From NCBI RefSeq assembly GCF_900129465.1, contig NZ_FSRA01000002.1, positions 620,001-684,000 on the forward strand: DNA of 64,000 bases, written 5' to 3'. The translations under genes were made by a program, and so were the position numbers. Below, piece by piece: positions 51,676 through 61,409 of this stretch (the first letter of the stretch is position 1; every line of letters starts with the position of its first letter). This stretch comes from Chitinophaga niabensis (GTDB lineage Bacteria; Bacteroidota; Bacteroidia; Chitinophagales; Chitinophagaceae). The notes under the pieces were generated by a model. The model saw nothing but the letters and a program-made list of their open reading frames with translations. It was not told where the DNA came from and made no database searches.

Positions 51676-53163
51676 TTGGGAAATATTAAAAAACTGGCGG
51701 GACAAACGATTTGGTACGGTTTACCTACTATCACCAGCAGATTCCTCAGCTTCTTCACCTCCATACTTTTTACCGGCTTCCTGGTGCCCTATGATTTTGG
51801 GCAGATGTCCCTGGTATACCAGGTGATCCCTTTCCTGAATGTTATTTTCACTTACGGCCTGGAGACCAGTTATTTCCGGTTTGCCCAAACTACGGATAAA
51901 TCAAAGCTGTATAATACCCTCTGCGTTTCCATGCTGGTGAGTACATCTGTATTCACCTTCTTCCTGTTAGTGAGTGCCTCCCCTATTTCGGAATTGCTGA
52001 AGCTGCCTGGCCATGCTGATTTCATTTATTATACGGCTATTATCATCTTCCTGGATACCCTTTCCACTTTGCCTTTTGCCCGTTTAAGGCAGGAGGGCAG
52101 GCCCCGGAAATATGCTTTCATCAAACTGATGAACGTGGTTTCCAATCTCGTTTTTTCCATGTTCTTCCTGATGATCTGCCCCATGCTGCAAAAAGGCAAC
52201 CCGGACTGGATGAGCTGGTACAACCCGCTCTACGGGGTAGGTTATATATTGATCGCCAATTTACTGGCCTCCCTGCTCACCCTGGTACTTTTATCGGCTG
52301 AGATAAAGGTCATCCACTGGTCCTTTGACCAAACGCTTTGGAAGGAGGTGATGCGTTACAGCCTTCCCCTGGTGATCGTTGGGTTTGGTGGGATGATCAA
52401 TGAGCTGATGAGCCGGCTTTCTTTTACTTATCTATTACCCGGGGCGCAGTTCGACGTGCAGGGTATTTTTTCTGCGAATTACAAGCTGGCCCTGCTGATC
52501 GTTATTTTTATACAGGCCTTTAAAATGGCGGCGGAACCCTTCTTTTTTAACATGAGTAAAAATGAGGACGCCCGGTTTACCTATGCGCGGATCATGAAAT
52601 TCTTTGTGATGGTTTGTGGTGCGGTGTTCCTGGGGGTTGCGCTTTTCCTGGATATCTGGAAACTCCTGATCACTACCAAAGACCCCTCCTATGCGGATGC
52701 CCTGGATATTGTGCCTATTATTACCATGGGCACGGTATTCCTCGGGATCTATTACAACCTCACCATCTGGTATAAGCTCACGAACCAGAACCTGATCGGG
52801 GCCTATATTACTGTGGCCGGAGCTGTGATCACCATTGTACTCAACATCTGGCTGATCCCCCGGTTCGTTTACATGGGAGCTGCCTGGACGACCCTGATCT
52901 GTTATGCTTTTATGATGGTTACTTCCTACCTCTTCGGGCAGAAATATTATCCTGTTCCTTACCCGGTAGGCAAGATCCTTTCTTACCTTGGCCTGGCAAC
53001 GGTTATTTTCCTGGCACATCATTATCTCCGTTCCCGGCATCCGGGCATGCTTTTACTGCATGCAGCGGGCCTTGCGGGTTTGGGTATATACGGGGCCGTT
53101 ATCCTCTTTATGGAAAGGGCAGAATTTGGCAGTCTCCTTTCCCGCTTACGCAAAACGCGTTGA
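51676..53163 (+). CDS. Oligosaccharide flippase family protein (MOP/Wzx-like)
   Basis: 495-residue inner-membrane protein with about 12-14 hydrophobic helices, beginning LAGQTIWYGLPTITSRFLSFFTSILFT as in polysaccharide biosynthesis flippases. It would move lipid-linked sugars across the membrane. An in-frame stop lies 15 bases upstream of TTG 51676 and the first ATG is 37 codons later, inside the first conserved helices, so TTG is the likely start. No glycosyltransferase cluster is adjacent. The 3' end overlaps the convergent MBL gene by 18 bases. Confidence 0.88.
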   Translation: MGNIKKLAGQTIWYGLPTITSRFLSFFTSILFTGFLVPYDFGQMSLVYQVIPFLNVIFTYGLETSYFRFAQTTDKSKLYNTLCVSMLVSTSVFTFFLLVSASPISELLKLPGHADFIYYTAIIIFLDTLSTLPFARLRQEGRPRKYAFIKLMNVVSNLVFSMFFLMICPMLQKGNPDWMSWYNPLYGVGYILIANLLASLLTLVLLSAEIKVIHWSFDQTLWKEVMRYSLPLVIVGFGGMINELMSRLSFTYLLPGAQFDVQGIFSANYKLALLIVIFIQAFKMAAEPFFFNMSKNEDARFTYARIMKFFVMVCGAVFLGVALFLDIWKLLITTKDPSYADALDIVPIITMGTVFLGIYYNLTIWYKLTNQNLIGAYITVAGAVITIVLNIWLIPRFVYMGAAWTTLICYAFMMVTSYLFGQKYYPVPYPVGKILSYLGLATVIFLAHHYLRSRHPGMLLLHAAGLAGLGIYGAVILFMERAEFGSLLSRLRKTR

Positions 53164-53808
53164 GGGATCTTCCGGCACAAAAGGGTTGTGTTTCTTTTCA
53201 AAACCTATGGTGGTGGAAGGGCCATGACCCGGATAAACAACCGTTTCGTCCGGCAGTTTGTATAGTTTTTCCCGGATACTGCTGGTTAATACTTCTAAAT
53301 TACCTCCCGGAAAATCGGATCGGCCAATACTCTGTTTAAATAACACGTCTCCGGCAATCACAAAACCCTGTTTGGCGCAATAGAAAGAAATGCTGCCAGG
53401 GGAATGGCCGGGAGTAAGGATCACTTCCAGTTCATCTTCTCCCAGCACCACTTTATCCCCCTCTTCCAGGTAAGATGCCGGCATGGGGGATGGCTCAAAG
53501 GGAATGTTATACATCAACCCCGACTGGCTGGCGCGATCCAGCACCACCTGGTCTTTCTGGTGAATTTCCAGCCCTACATTAAAGGTTTTGGCCACCAGCT
53601 GATTGCTGAAAATATGATCAAAATGGCAGTGGGTATTCAGCAGGCGGGCAACGTTCAGGCTATTATCCCGTATAAACTGAAGGAATTCATCGCGTTCATT
53701 TTGATAATAATAGCCCGGGTCTATAATGATACAGTCCTTTTTGTCGTTAATAAGAACGTACGAGTTTTCCTGTAAAGGATTCACCGTGAAATATTTGATT
53801 TCAAACAT
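53146..53808 (-). CDS. MBL-fold hydrolase (glyoxalase II-like)
   Basis: 220-residue metallo-beta-lactamase fold protein. Metal ligands: NTHCHFDHIFSNQ (HxHxDH), LTPGHSPGSISFY, IAGDVLFKQSIGRSDFPGG and VVYPGHGPSTTIGFEK. The spacing resembles the YcbL/glyoxalase II-like group acting on hydroxyacyl-glutathione or similar thioesters; glutathione is often absent from this phylum, so the natural substrate is uncertain. Confidence 0.9.
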   Translation of the reverse strand: MFEIKYFTVNPLQENSYVLINDKKDCIIIDPGYYYQNERDEFLQFIRDNSLNVARLLNTHCHFDHIFSNQLVAKTFNVGLEIHQKDQVVLDRASQSGLMYNIPFEPSPMPASYLEEGDKVVLGEDELEVILTPGHSPGSISFYCAKQGFVIAGDVLFKQSIGRSDFPGGNLEVLTSSIREKLYKLPDETVVYPGHGPSTTIGFEKKHNPFVPEDPSTRFA

Positions 53809-53865
53809 TGTTGACCGATTTTTGCTAATTTTAATTCAGAACACAATATTATCAATACTTTCCGT

Positions 53866-56800
53866 ATGAACCGATTTATTACCAGGTCATTCTTATTCTT
53901 CACTATCCTATTGATTGGCACGTTTCACGTTAAGGCTCAGACTAATACGGTGGAGTTTGGTCAGAACCGGGTTCAGTTCAAGAACTTCAAATGGCGGTAC
54001 TATACGACCCGGCATTTTAACACCTATTTCTCACAAAATGGGCTGGAACTGGGAAAGTATGTAGCGCAGGCTGCTGAGAAGGAATTACCGAGCCTGGAGG
54101 AATTTATGGAATATACTTTCCGCCAGAAAGTGAATATTGTGGTGTACAATAACTTCGGGGAATTCAAGCAATCCAATATAGGGATAGGGATAGAATGGCA
54201 GAATACGGGAGGGGTCACCAAACTGGTGGGTAATAAGCTCCTGGTATATTTTGACGGGAACCACGAAAATCTGCGTCGCCAGATCCGCCAGGGTATTGCC
54301 CGGGTGATGCTGGAAACTTTGCTTTTTGGAGAGGATATCGGGGAGTTTGCCGGAAATGCAGTGTTGATAGATTTCCCGAACTGGTTCACGGATGGTTTTA
54401 TTGCCTATGCGGCAGAAAACTGGAACCCTCAGCTGGATGAAGAATTAAAAAGCATATTCGCCTCTAATAAATACTCTTCTTTTAATAAACTGGCTTACGA
54501 TAAGCCCCTGCTGGCGGGGCAGGCTTTCTGGTATTATGTGGAAAGCAAGTACGGAAAAGATGCGGTGCCTTACCTGATGTACATCACCCGGATCAACCGT
54601 GGCCTGAAAAAAGGTTTTGAGCAGGTGCTGCACATGACCCCTAAAAAGGCCATGAAGGATTTCATGATGTACACCACCAAACGTTACCAGGAAGATAACC
54701 GCAAACGCCGCCAATATACCCGCGGGACCGGTGTTATCTCCAATGAGATCGGCAAATCCAATTTCTATCGTTACCAGGCGAACCCTAAGAACAGCATGTA
54801 TGCGGTGATCGAATACCGTAAAGGACTGTACAAAGTAGAGATCAACCTGGGTTATAATACTTCCAAAGTATTGCTGAAAAGCGGGGTAAGGCAATTATCC
54901 TCCAAACTGGACCCGAACTATCCTCTGCTGGCCTGGAACCAGAAAGGTAACAGACTGGCCATCATCTATGAGCATGAAGGTAAAACCAAACTCATGGTGT
55001 ATGACCTGATCACCAAACTGAAGATCTACCAGGACCTTCCGCAGTTTGACCGGGTAATAGACTTCAAATATTTCTTTGAATTTGATAACTCCCTGCTGCT
55101 TTCTGCGGTGAAAAATGGGCATACGGATATTTTCACTTACAGCATCTCTAACGGTAAGGTAGAACAGATCACCAACGATGTGTATGATGACCTGGACCCT
55201 TCATTTGTAGCTTTCCCCGGCAAGAGCGGGATCATTTATTCCTCTAACAGGCCTTCTCCAAAGGCCCGTGGCGGAGATACCGTATTACCACACAACCGTT
55301 ACAATATCTTTTTGATCGACAACTGGAACAAGTCTTCCGAAAAGCAGGTGTCTCAATTAACAGACCTGCCTTATGGTAATGCACGCCTTCCGGTACAATA
55401 TAATGGTACCCACTTCACCTTCGTAACAGATGCGAATGGTATCAACAACCGTTATGCCGGTTTTTTTAAAACAGAAAGGGCAGGTGTGGATTCCCTCTTC
55501 TTTGTGGGCGCGGAAATACTGCATAACCCTGATAAGGAAGAACTGGATTCTGCATTGGCAGAATATGGTTCTACGGCTCCGGATTCTGTTCAGGCCATTA
55601 CTATTACCAATGATTCCACCTACGTATTCCCGGTTACCAACTATCAGCATGGTATCAAGGAATCACGTATTGCAGGCGACCAGGGAATGGTTTCTGAAGT
55701 AGTGCAGATCGGTGATTACAAACGCCTGTACAAACTGAAAGTGGATACGAACACTTTGCGCAGAAGGAATGTGAATGCAAGGCCTACACGTTTCCGTGCT
55801 GCCCAGATGCATGCGGACAGTCTCAAGTTAGGATTGCCCAGTGTGTATAATCAGAAGGACACTTCAGCTGCCAAGCAAAACGATTTCTTCCAGAATGAAT
55901 TTGGCAATGAGCCGAAAGATACTACCAGCCAGCAAACCGTTGATGCCCGGGCTGCCAGGGATGAACCACCTGTACTGAAACTGGCCAGGCTGAGCAATTA
56001 CAAGCTCAAGTTCGCATCGGATTACCTGGTGGCACAGATAGATAACTCCGTGCTCATGAGTAAATACCAGGCATTCGGCGGTAAACCCATGTCACCTATC
56101 CGGTTAACAGATCCTATTAACGGGTTGATCCGTATAGGGGTGAGTGATCTGATGGAAGATTACAAATTCAGTGGTGCCTTCCGTATCCCGCTGGGATTGG
56201 ATGGTACGGAGTATATGTTCTCCATGTCCTACCTGAAAAAACGGTTCGACTATAAGTTCACTTATTACCGTAAAGTAGATAAGGGAGACCTGGTGTCTGA
56301 TGAAGTAGCCTACCCGGTAAAGAACAAGACCAATATCTACCAGGGCGAGGTGAAATATCCTTTTGATGTGGTGCGCAGCCTTCGTTTGCAAGCCGGCATC
56401 AGAAGAGACGAGTTGGTGATATTGGCTAACGATATCCCTTCCCTGAACCAGAAATCCTTTGTTCAAACTTACGCACTGGGCCGTTTGGAATATGTGCATG
56501 ATAATACGCTGAACCCTGCCATCAATATTTATAAAGGAACCCGTTACAAGATCTACGGAGACCTGATGGCACAGATGTCCAGCAACCGGAATACTTTGTT
56601 CGGACAGGTAACACCTAAAGGCAAACTGACCTATAACATGGGCATCGATGCAAGGCACTATGAGCAGATCCTGCGTAATTTCATCTGGGCTACCCGTTTC
56701 TCTGCGGACCTCTCCTGGGGTAGCAGCAAACTGGTGTACTTCCTGGGTGGGGTAGATAACTGGACGTTCACGCCTGACATTCACAAAAACACACCGATGA

Positions 56801-57228
56801 CGAATGATAACTATGCCTACCAAACCCTTGCGGTTAACATGCGTGGTTACAAACAGAATATCAAAAACGGTAACAATGTGATGTTGCTGAATACAGAATT
56901 ACGTTTACCGGTATTCACCACTTTCATTGACAAGCCGATCAACTCTGCATTCCTCCGTAACTTCCAGCTGACCACTTTCGTAGATATCGGAACTGCCTGG
57001 AACCAGAAGCTGAGCTTCAAGGATGCGAACTACACTACCTACACCAGTAATGATGGTCTTATTGTGAAGATCAAAGAAGGGTTCCTGGGACCATTTGTAG
57101 GTGGTTATGGTTTTGGTGCGAGAACTACATTGCTGGGTTATTTTGTGAAAGCAGATGCGGGCTGGCCAATGACTGGTTTCTTCCGCGGCAAACCCCTGCT
57201 TTATATTTCAATGGGTGTAGATTTCTAA
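53866..57228 (+). CDS. Large envelope protein: degenerate peptidase-MA-like domain, TolB-type propeller and C-terminal outer-membrane barrel
   Basis: 1120 residues with a signal peptide (about 1-25, ending VKAQ). Residues 30-260 resemble a gluzincin (peptidase MA) domain, with VVYNNFGEFKQSN and IDFPNWFTDGFIAYAAENW, but the helix that should hold HExxH reads RRQIRQGIARVML, so the zinc ligands are missing. Residues 300-540 form a TolB/WD40-like propeller (YPLLAWNQKGNRLAIIYE; GKSGIIYSSNRPSP). Residues 720-1120 look like a surface-antigen (BamA-type) beta barrel ending in MGVDF. Probably an outer-membrane protein; often annotated simply as TolB. Role unknown. Confidence 0.75.
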   Translation: MNRFITRSFLFFTILLIGTFHVKAQTNTVEFGQNRVQFKNFKWRYYTTRHFNTYFSQNGLELGKYVAQAAEKELPSLEEFMEYTFRQKVNIVVYNNFGEFKQSNIGIGIEWQNTGGVTKLVGNKLLVYFDGNHENLRRQIRQGIARVMLETLLFGEDIGEFAGNAVLIDFPNWFTDGFIAYAAENWNPQLDEELKSIFASNKYSSFNKLAYDKPLLAGQAFWYYVESKYGKDAVPYLMYITRINRGLKKGFEQVLHMTPKKAMKDFMMYTTKRYQEDNRKRRQYTRGTGVISNEIGKSNFYRYQANPKNSMYAVIEYRKGLYKVEINLGYNTSKVLLKSGVRQLSSKLDPNYPLLAWNQKGNRLAIIYEHEGKTKLMVYDLITKLKIYQDLPQFDRVIDFKYFFEFDNSLLLSAVKNGHTDIFTYSISNGKVEQITNDVYDDLDPSFVAFPGKSGIIYSSNRPSPKARGGDTVLPHNRYNIFLIDNWNKSSEKQVSQLTDLPYGNARLPVQYNGTHFTFVTDANGINNRYAGFFKTERAGVDSLFFVGAEILHNPDKEELDSALAEYGSTAPDSVQAITITNDSTYVFPVTNYQHGIKESRIAGDQGMVSEVVQIGDYKRLYKLKVDTNTLRRRNVNARPTRFRAAQMHADSLKLGLPSVYNQKDTSAAKQNDFFQNEFGNEPKDTTSQQTVDARAARDEPPVLKLARLSNYKLKFASDYLVAQIDNSVLMSKYQAFGGKPMSPIRLTDPINGLIRIGVSDLMEDYKFSGAFRIPLGLDGTEYMFSMSYLKKRFDYKFTYYRKVDKGDLVSDEVAYPVKNKTNIYQGEVKYPFDVVRSLRLQAGIRRDELVILANDIPSLNQKSFVQTYALGRLEYVHDNTLNPAINIYKGTRYKIYGDLMAQMSSNRNTLFGQVTPKGKLTYNMGIDARHYEQILRNFIWATRFSADLSWGSSKLVYFLGGVDNWTFTPDIHKNTPMTNDNYAYQTLAVNMRGYKQNIKNGNNVMLLNTELRLPVFTTFIDKPINSAFLRNFQLTTFVDIGTAWNQKLSFKDANYTTYTSNDGLIVKIKEGFLGPFVGGYGFGARTTLLGYFVKADAGWPMTGFFRGKPLLYISMGVDF

Positions 57229-57249
57229 GCTTACTTAATGATATAATAT

Positions 57250-57284
57250 AAAAAAGGCTGTCTCAGATCGAGACAGCCTTTTTT
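57250..57284. terminator. Bidirectional terminator
   Basis: AAAAAAGGCTGTCTC (57250-57264) and GAGACAGCCTTTTTT (57270-57284) form a perfect 15-bp stem between the envelope gene and the DgkA-like gene, touching the latter's stop. Confidence 0.9.
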
Positions 57285-57633
57285 ATATTATCCTGGGAAT
57301 AAAGATCAATGCGCCAACTACAGCAGCTGACAATGCAGCTATGAGCACAGCCCCGGCTGCAATATCCTTGATCCTTTTCACGCCGGGATGTTGTTCCGGT
57401 GTGATATGGTCCATGATCTTTTCGATGGAAGTGTTGAGCATTTCTGTTAACCATACCATGGCCATCACAATGATCAGCATAGCCCATTCCGTGATGCTGC
57501 AACGAAACCACACCCCTGCAATGATCACCACAATCGTAGCCACAAAATGGATACGGCCGTTGGGTTCACTGCGGAGGAATGACCTGATGCCGTTAAAGGC
57601 ATGCCGGAAACTTTGCAGGCGTTTGGAAAACAT
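57283..57633 (-). CDS. Diacylglycerol kinase family protein (DgkA/undecaprenol kinase-like)
   Basis: 116-residue integral membrane kinase of the DgkA family with three helices. Conserved signature: AFNGIRSFLRSEPNGRIHF at the start and MVWLTEMLNTSIEKIMDHITPE (the EMxNTxIE motif), then RIKDIAAGAVLIAAL. Recycles diacylglycerol or undecaprenol by ATP-dependent phosphorylation at the inner membrane. It starts 3 bases after the stop of the winged-helix regulator on the same strand, so the three genes to 58595 form an operon. Confidence 0.92.
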   Translation of the reverse strand: MFSKRLQSFRHAFNGIRSFLRSEPNGRIHFVATIVVIIAGVWFRCSITEWAMLIIVMAMVWLTEMLNTSIEKIMDHITPEQHPGVKRIKDIAAGAVLIAALSAAVVGALIFIPRII

Positions 57634-57636
57634 AAA

Positions 57637-57939
57637 CTAAGAACTGAATTTGATCATTGCTTCCAGTGCGGCAAGATGCCCTTTGAAGGCTTTTTCTCCT
57701 GCTTTGGTAATGGAATAGGTAGTATTGGTTTTTCTGCCGATGAATCCTTTGTGTACTTTGATATAAACATTTTCCTCTAAGGTGGCCAGGTGGGAAGCCA
57801 GATTACCATCTGTTACTTCCAGCATTTGTTTGAGGTCATTAAAGCTGACCTCTTCATTTACCATAAGCACGCTCATCACCCCCAGGCGAATGCGGCTTTC
57901 AAATATTTTATTCAGGTTACCGATCGGATTCATGACCAT
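57637..57939 (-). CDS. Small winged-helix transcriptional regulator
   Basis: 100 residues, essentially one winged-helix domain: RIRLGVMSVLMVNEEVSFNDLKQMLEVTDGNLASHLATLEENVYIKVHKGFIGRKTNTTYSITKAGEKAF, of the PadR/MarR-like HTH_27 type common in Bacteroidota. ATG at 57933 (MNPIGNL) is an equally good start. It lies between its likely membrane partner (57963-58595) and the DgkA-like gene in one operon, a layout suggesting that it regulates its own unit. Confidence 0.88.
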   Translation of the reverse strand: MVMNPIGNLNKIFESRIRLGVMSVLMVNEEVSFNDLKQMLEVTDGNLASHLATLEENVYIKVHKGFIGRKTNTTYSITKAGEKAFKGHLAALEAMIKFSS

Positions 57940-57962
57940 ACTTTTTAGGGATCAGGCGTTCA

Positions 57963-58595
57963 TTATTCTGCCGTCACACGTTCATACTTCCACCACATCA
58001 GGGCACCATAAATAATGTGCATCACTCCGAAACCCAACGCCCAGAATAACAGCCCGTGGTAAAGATTGAACAGTGCCAGGATTCCAAGCAGGATCTCTGC
58101 ATATCCCAGGTACCGTATATCCGTTACCGTGTATTTGCTGGCATTTACCAGCCCAAGGCCGTAAAACACAAGACAGCTGGGCGCTATCAGTGCCAATTGA
58201 TCATTATATAACAACCCAAATATAAACAATCCCCCTGCAGCGAGTGGGATCATGAGGTTAATAAATACTTTCCGGGCCACAACGTCCCAAACGGGAAGGC
58301 CTGCCCGTTGCGCTTTTCTCCAGGTGAAATAAAATCCTGCACCTAATGCGGCTACTAATACAGCCGCGGCAATCATGAGCAGGCGTATCACCAATAAAGA
58401 TTCACCTCCCCTGGCCACGCCATCGTAGCTACTGCTGCCACGTGCTTCCAGGATATTCCAGGCAAAATATGCTCCCACCAGGGCACTGATACCAGCCCCT
58501 ATACCTCCAAGGCCGCTGAGGGACATGAAGCGGGTGGATCGCTCCATGATACGTTTAATGTCTGTGAGTGTTTCGAGATGTTGTTGCTCGTTCAT
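57963..58595 (-). CDS. Hypothetical membrane protein with about six helices, partner of the winged-helix regulator
   Basis: 210 residues. A soluble N-terminal stretch (LETLTDIKRIMERSTRFMSLSG) is followed by about six membrane helices, for example SALVGAYFAWNI, LLMIAAAVLVAALGAGFYF and LLFWALGFGVMHIIYGALMWW. Genes of this kind preceding a small winged-helix regulator recur in Bacteroidota, from memory; function unknown. First gene of the operon that ends with the DgkA-like kinase. Confidence 0.75.
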   Translation of the reverse strand: MNEQQHLETLTDIKRIMERSTRFMSLSGLGGIGAGISALVGAYFAWNILEARGSSSYDGVARGGESLLVIRLLMIAAAVLVAALGAGFYFTWRKAQRAGLPVWDVVARKVFINLMIPLAAGGLFIFGLLYNDQLALIAPSCLVFYGLGLVNASKYTVTDIRYLGYAEILLGILALFNLYHGLLFWALGFGVMHIIYGALMWWKYERVTAE

Positions 58596-58802
58596 AAGAA
58601 AAGCACTTTGTCCAATAAAGTTAAACGAATATCGGAGATTTTACGTTTAAAGTTTGTTATGTTATTAATGGTATAGGGGTAACAGGAAGGAAGGGCCGTC
58701 TAATTAGATGTGCTCTTTTATCATAAATATTTGTTATAAAAGTGTCGCTTTTACCCGTGCCTTAACGTAATTACTGTGAATTTTATCTAATTTGCTGCCT
58801 GT

Positions 58803-61310
58803 ATGACCGGCTGGAAACGAACCATAGCTTTAGTTATTTGCATCATCAGCTTCTTACCCCTTAGCGCTCAATTCAAGATTAGTGGCATCGTTAAGGACGC
58901 GCATACCGAGGAACTGATCCCCTTTGCAACCTTGCAGTTTGTTGGCACCAATACCGGCATGGTGACTGATGCGGAAGGTCATTTCGTATTCGAACTCCCC
59001 GTTATTCCTTCTGACTCATTACTGGTGAGGGTAATGGGTTATCGCAGAACGGTACTTTTTGTAGATAAAAATTTAAAGGACCAAACGCTCAATTTTGAGA
59101 TCAGCCGTTCAGACGTTTCCCTTAAAACATACGAGATAAAAGCCAATGTGAATTTTGCGTTGGTGTTGCTGCGTCATATTATCCGAAGAAAACCGGAAAA
59201 CAACTATGACCGACTGGAGAGCTATAAATATGAGATCTACAATAAACTGGAACTGGACCTTAAAAACCTGAACACGGTAAAACTTTCCAGGAACCGCTTT
59301 ACCAAACCGTTCTCATTTATTCTCAAGAATATAGACAGTACTACGGAAAACCAGCCCTTCCTGCCCGTTTTTCTAACGGAAAGCATATCCGATTACTATT
59401 ACCAGAAAAGCCCCAAGCGAACGAAAGAAGTGATCAAGGGCAGCCGTACATCCGGTATTGATAATGAAAGTGTAACGAAGTTCCTGGGTGGCATGTACCA
59501 GAACATCAATGTGTATGATAACTATATTCCTGTATTTGATAAGAACTTTGTAAGCCCTATTGCCAATAACGGCACTTTATTCTACAACTACCGCATTACG
59601 GATACACAATACATCAGTAATCATCGTTTCATCAAGCTAAATTTTGAGCCCCGCCGTAAAGGAGAGAATGTTTTTATCGGGGAAGTATGGGTGCAGGATT
59701 CGACGTACGCGGTACAGAAAATGAGTTTATCTGTTCCCGGCGATGCAAATATCAACTTCGTCAGAAAGATCAGCCTGGTGCAGGAATACAAACAATTCCC
59801 GGATAGCAGCGGATGGTTCCTGGCTAAAGATAAATTCATTGTAGACTTCTGGACGCCCAGCCCTAAACCTACCAAAACCCTTGATTTCATTGGCCGCAAG
59901 ACCACTTCTTATAACAATGTGATTGTGAATGATACAGCGGCTACGAATATCTTCACGGAGAAACGTTACCCGCAGAACATTGTGGTAACGGACAGTGCCA
60001 ACCAGCGCCCGGATTCTTTCTGGCACAATAACCGGCACGACCGTCTCAGCAAAAATGAACAGGCTATCTACAACATGGTGGATACCTTGCAGAAGATGCC
60101 CCTGTTCCAGAAATATTCCAACACCATCCGTTTCCTGGCTACGGGTTATAAACCTTTCGGGCCTTTGGAATGGGGACCTTACTTCTACCTGTTCTCCCAG
60201 AACAGACAGGAAGGTTTCCGCCTCCGGCTGGACCTTGGTACCACGCCTAAATTCAATAAGGACCTTTACCTGAATGGTTACCTGGCCTATGGCTTCGGAG
60301 ACGACAGGTTCAAAGGCAAACTTTCCGCACTCTGGTTACTGCAACGCCATCCCCGCATGTATGTGTACGGTTCCTTTGTGCGCGATATTGATAATGGCGC
60401 TACTTATTATGATGAAGTGGGAACGGATAACATCTTTACGCTGGCTATCCGCAAACCCAATGTACCACAGAAGTTCATGCTGATAGATGAAAAGCGCGCA
60501 GAGTTCTTTAAAGAATATTACTCCGGCTTTTCTCATCATTTTTCCATTGTGCATAAACAGTTCATCCCCTATGCACCCTTGCCTTCCGGCAGCTTCTTCC
60601 ACAGCAATGGAGAAGGACTTGACCCTTTAACCAATATGGAAGTAGCGGTTAAACTGCGTTATGCTTTCCGGGAGGAATTCCTCGAAGGGAATTATTACCG
60701 TTACAGTCTTGGCAGTAAATACCCTATTGTGGAATTTAAATATGCCATGGGTGTTAAAGGCATTTTAAAGAGCAATTATAACTACCACAAAACATCCATT
60801 ACCATATCAGACTATGTAAAGCTTCCTCCTTTTGGCAGCCTGTATTATAACTTCTTTGGCGGTAAGATCTTTGGCTCGGCCATGCCTTATCCATTGCTGG
60901 AAATACATCCGGGTAACGAGATCTACTACTATAACAAGTACGCCTTCAACATGATGAACCGCTTTGAATTCATCAGTGACCAATACGCCGGTTTCAACCT
61001 GGAACATACGCTTGGCAGTGGTTTATTCAACTACATTCCACTTGTGCGCAGATTAAAGCTGCGCCAGTTCTGGACGGCCAAAGGTATTATCGGCAAACTC
61101 TCTGAGTCTAATAAAAACCTGAACCTTAACGCGGGTTATCCTTTTAAAACACTTCAAAGCCATCCTTATGTTGAAGTAGGTACCGGCGTGGAGAATATCC
61201 TCAAATTCATCCGGATAGATTTCGTGTGGCGCCTAGCACCGAAGCCACTACCGGATGAACCTTATGAAAAAAGGTTTGGCATCTTCGGTAGTTTCCGGCT
61301 TCAGTTCTAG
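58803..61310 (+). CDS. DUF5686 family outer-membrane protein with CarboxypepD_reg-like N-terminal domain
   Basis: 835 residues. Signal peptide (about 1-22, ending LSAQ), then a carboxypeptidase-regulatory-like beta sandwich (about 23-105: FKISGIVKDAHTEELIPFATLQF, GMVTDAEGHFVF), as seen at the N-terminus of TonB-dependent receptors. The remainder is the DUF5686 domain, with a long set of amphipathic strands and a terminal GSFRLQF, consistent with an outer-membrane barrel. Not a full SusC/TonB receptor: no plug or TonB box. Function unknown, widespread in Bacteroidota. Confidence 0.87.
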   Translation: MTGWKRTIALVICIISFLPLSAQFKISGIVKDAHTEELIPFATLQFVGTNTGMVTDAEGHFVFELPVIPSDSLLVRVMGYRRTVLFVDKNLKDQTLNFEISRSDVSLKTYEIKANVNFALVLLRHIIRRKPENNYDRLESYKYEIYNKLELDLKNLNTVKLSRNRFTKPFSFILKNIDSTTENQPFLPVFLTESISDYYYQKSPKRTKEVIKGSRTSGIDNESVTKFLGGMYQNINVYDNYIPVFDKNFVSPIANNGTLFYNYRITDTQYISNHRFIKLNFEPRRKGENVFIGEVWVQDSTYAVQKMSLSVPGDANINFVRKISLVQEYKQFPDSSGWFLAKDKFIVDFWTPSPKPTKTLDFIGRKTTSYNNVIVNDTAATNIFTEKRYPQNIVVTDSANQRPDSFWHNNRHDRLSKNEQAIYNMVDTLQKMPLFQKYSNTIRFLATGYKPFGPLEWGPYFYLFSQNRQEGFRLRLDLGTTPKFNKDLYLNGYLAYGFGDDRFKGKLSALWLLQRHPRMYVYGSFVRDIDNGATYYDEVGTDNIFTLAIRKPNVPQKFMLIDEKRAEFFKEYYSGFSHHFSIVHKQFIPYAPLPSGSFFHSNGEGLDPLTNMEVAVKLRYAFREEFLEGNYYRYSLGSKYPIVEFKYAMGVKGILKSNYNYHKTSITISDYVKLPPFGSLYYNFFGGKIFGSAMPYPLLEIHPGNEIYYYNKYAFNMMNRFEFISDQYAGFNLEHTLGSGLFNYIPLVRRLKLRQFWTAKGIIGKLSESNKNLNLNAGYPFKTLQSHPYVEVGTGVENILKFIRIDFVWRLAPKPLPDEPYEKRFGIFGSFRLQF

Positions 61311-61409
61311 CTTGGGTAGCAAAGGAATTAAAGGTTAACTGCAATGGACGAACGCATTGTTATATGCCTAAACTTTGACGGATCTTTTAACAAACAATGG
61401 ATGCATGGG

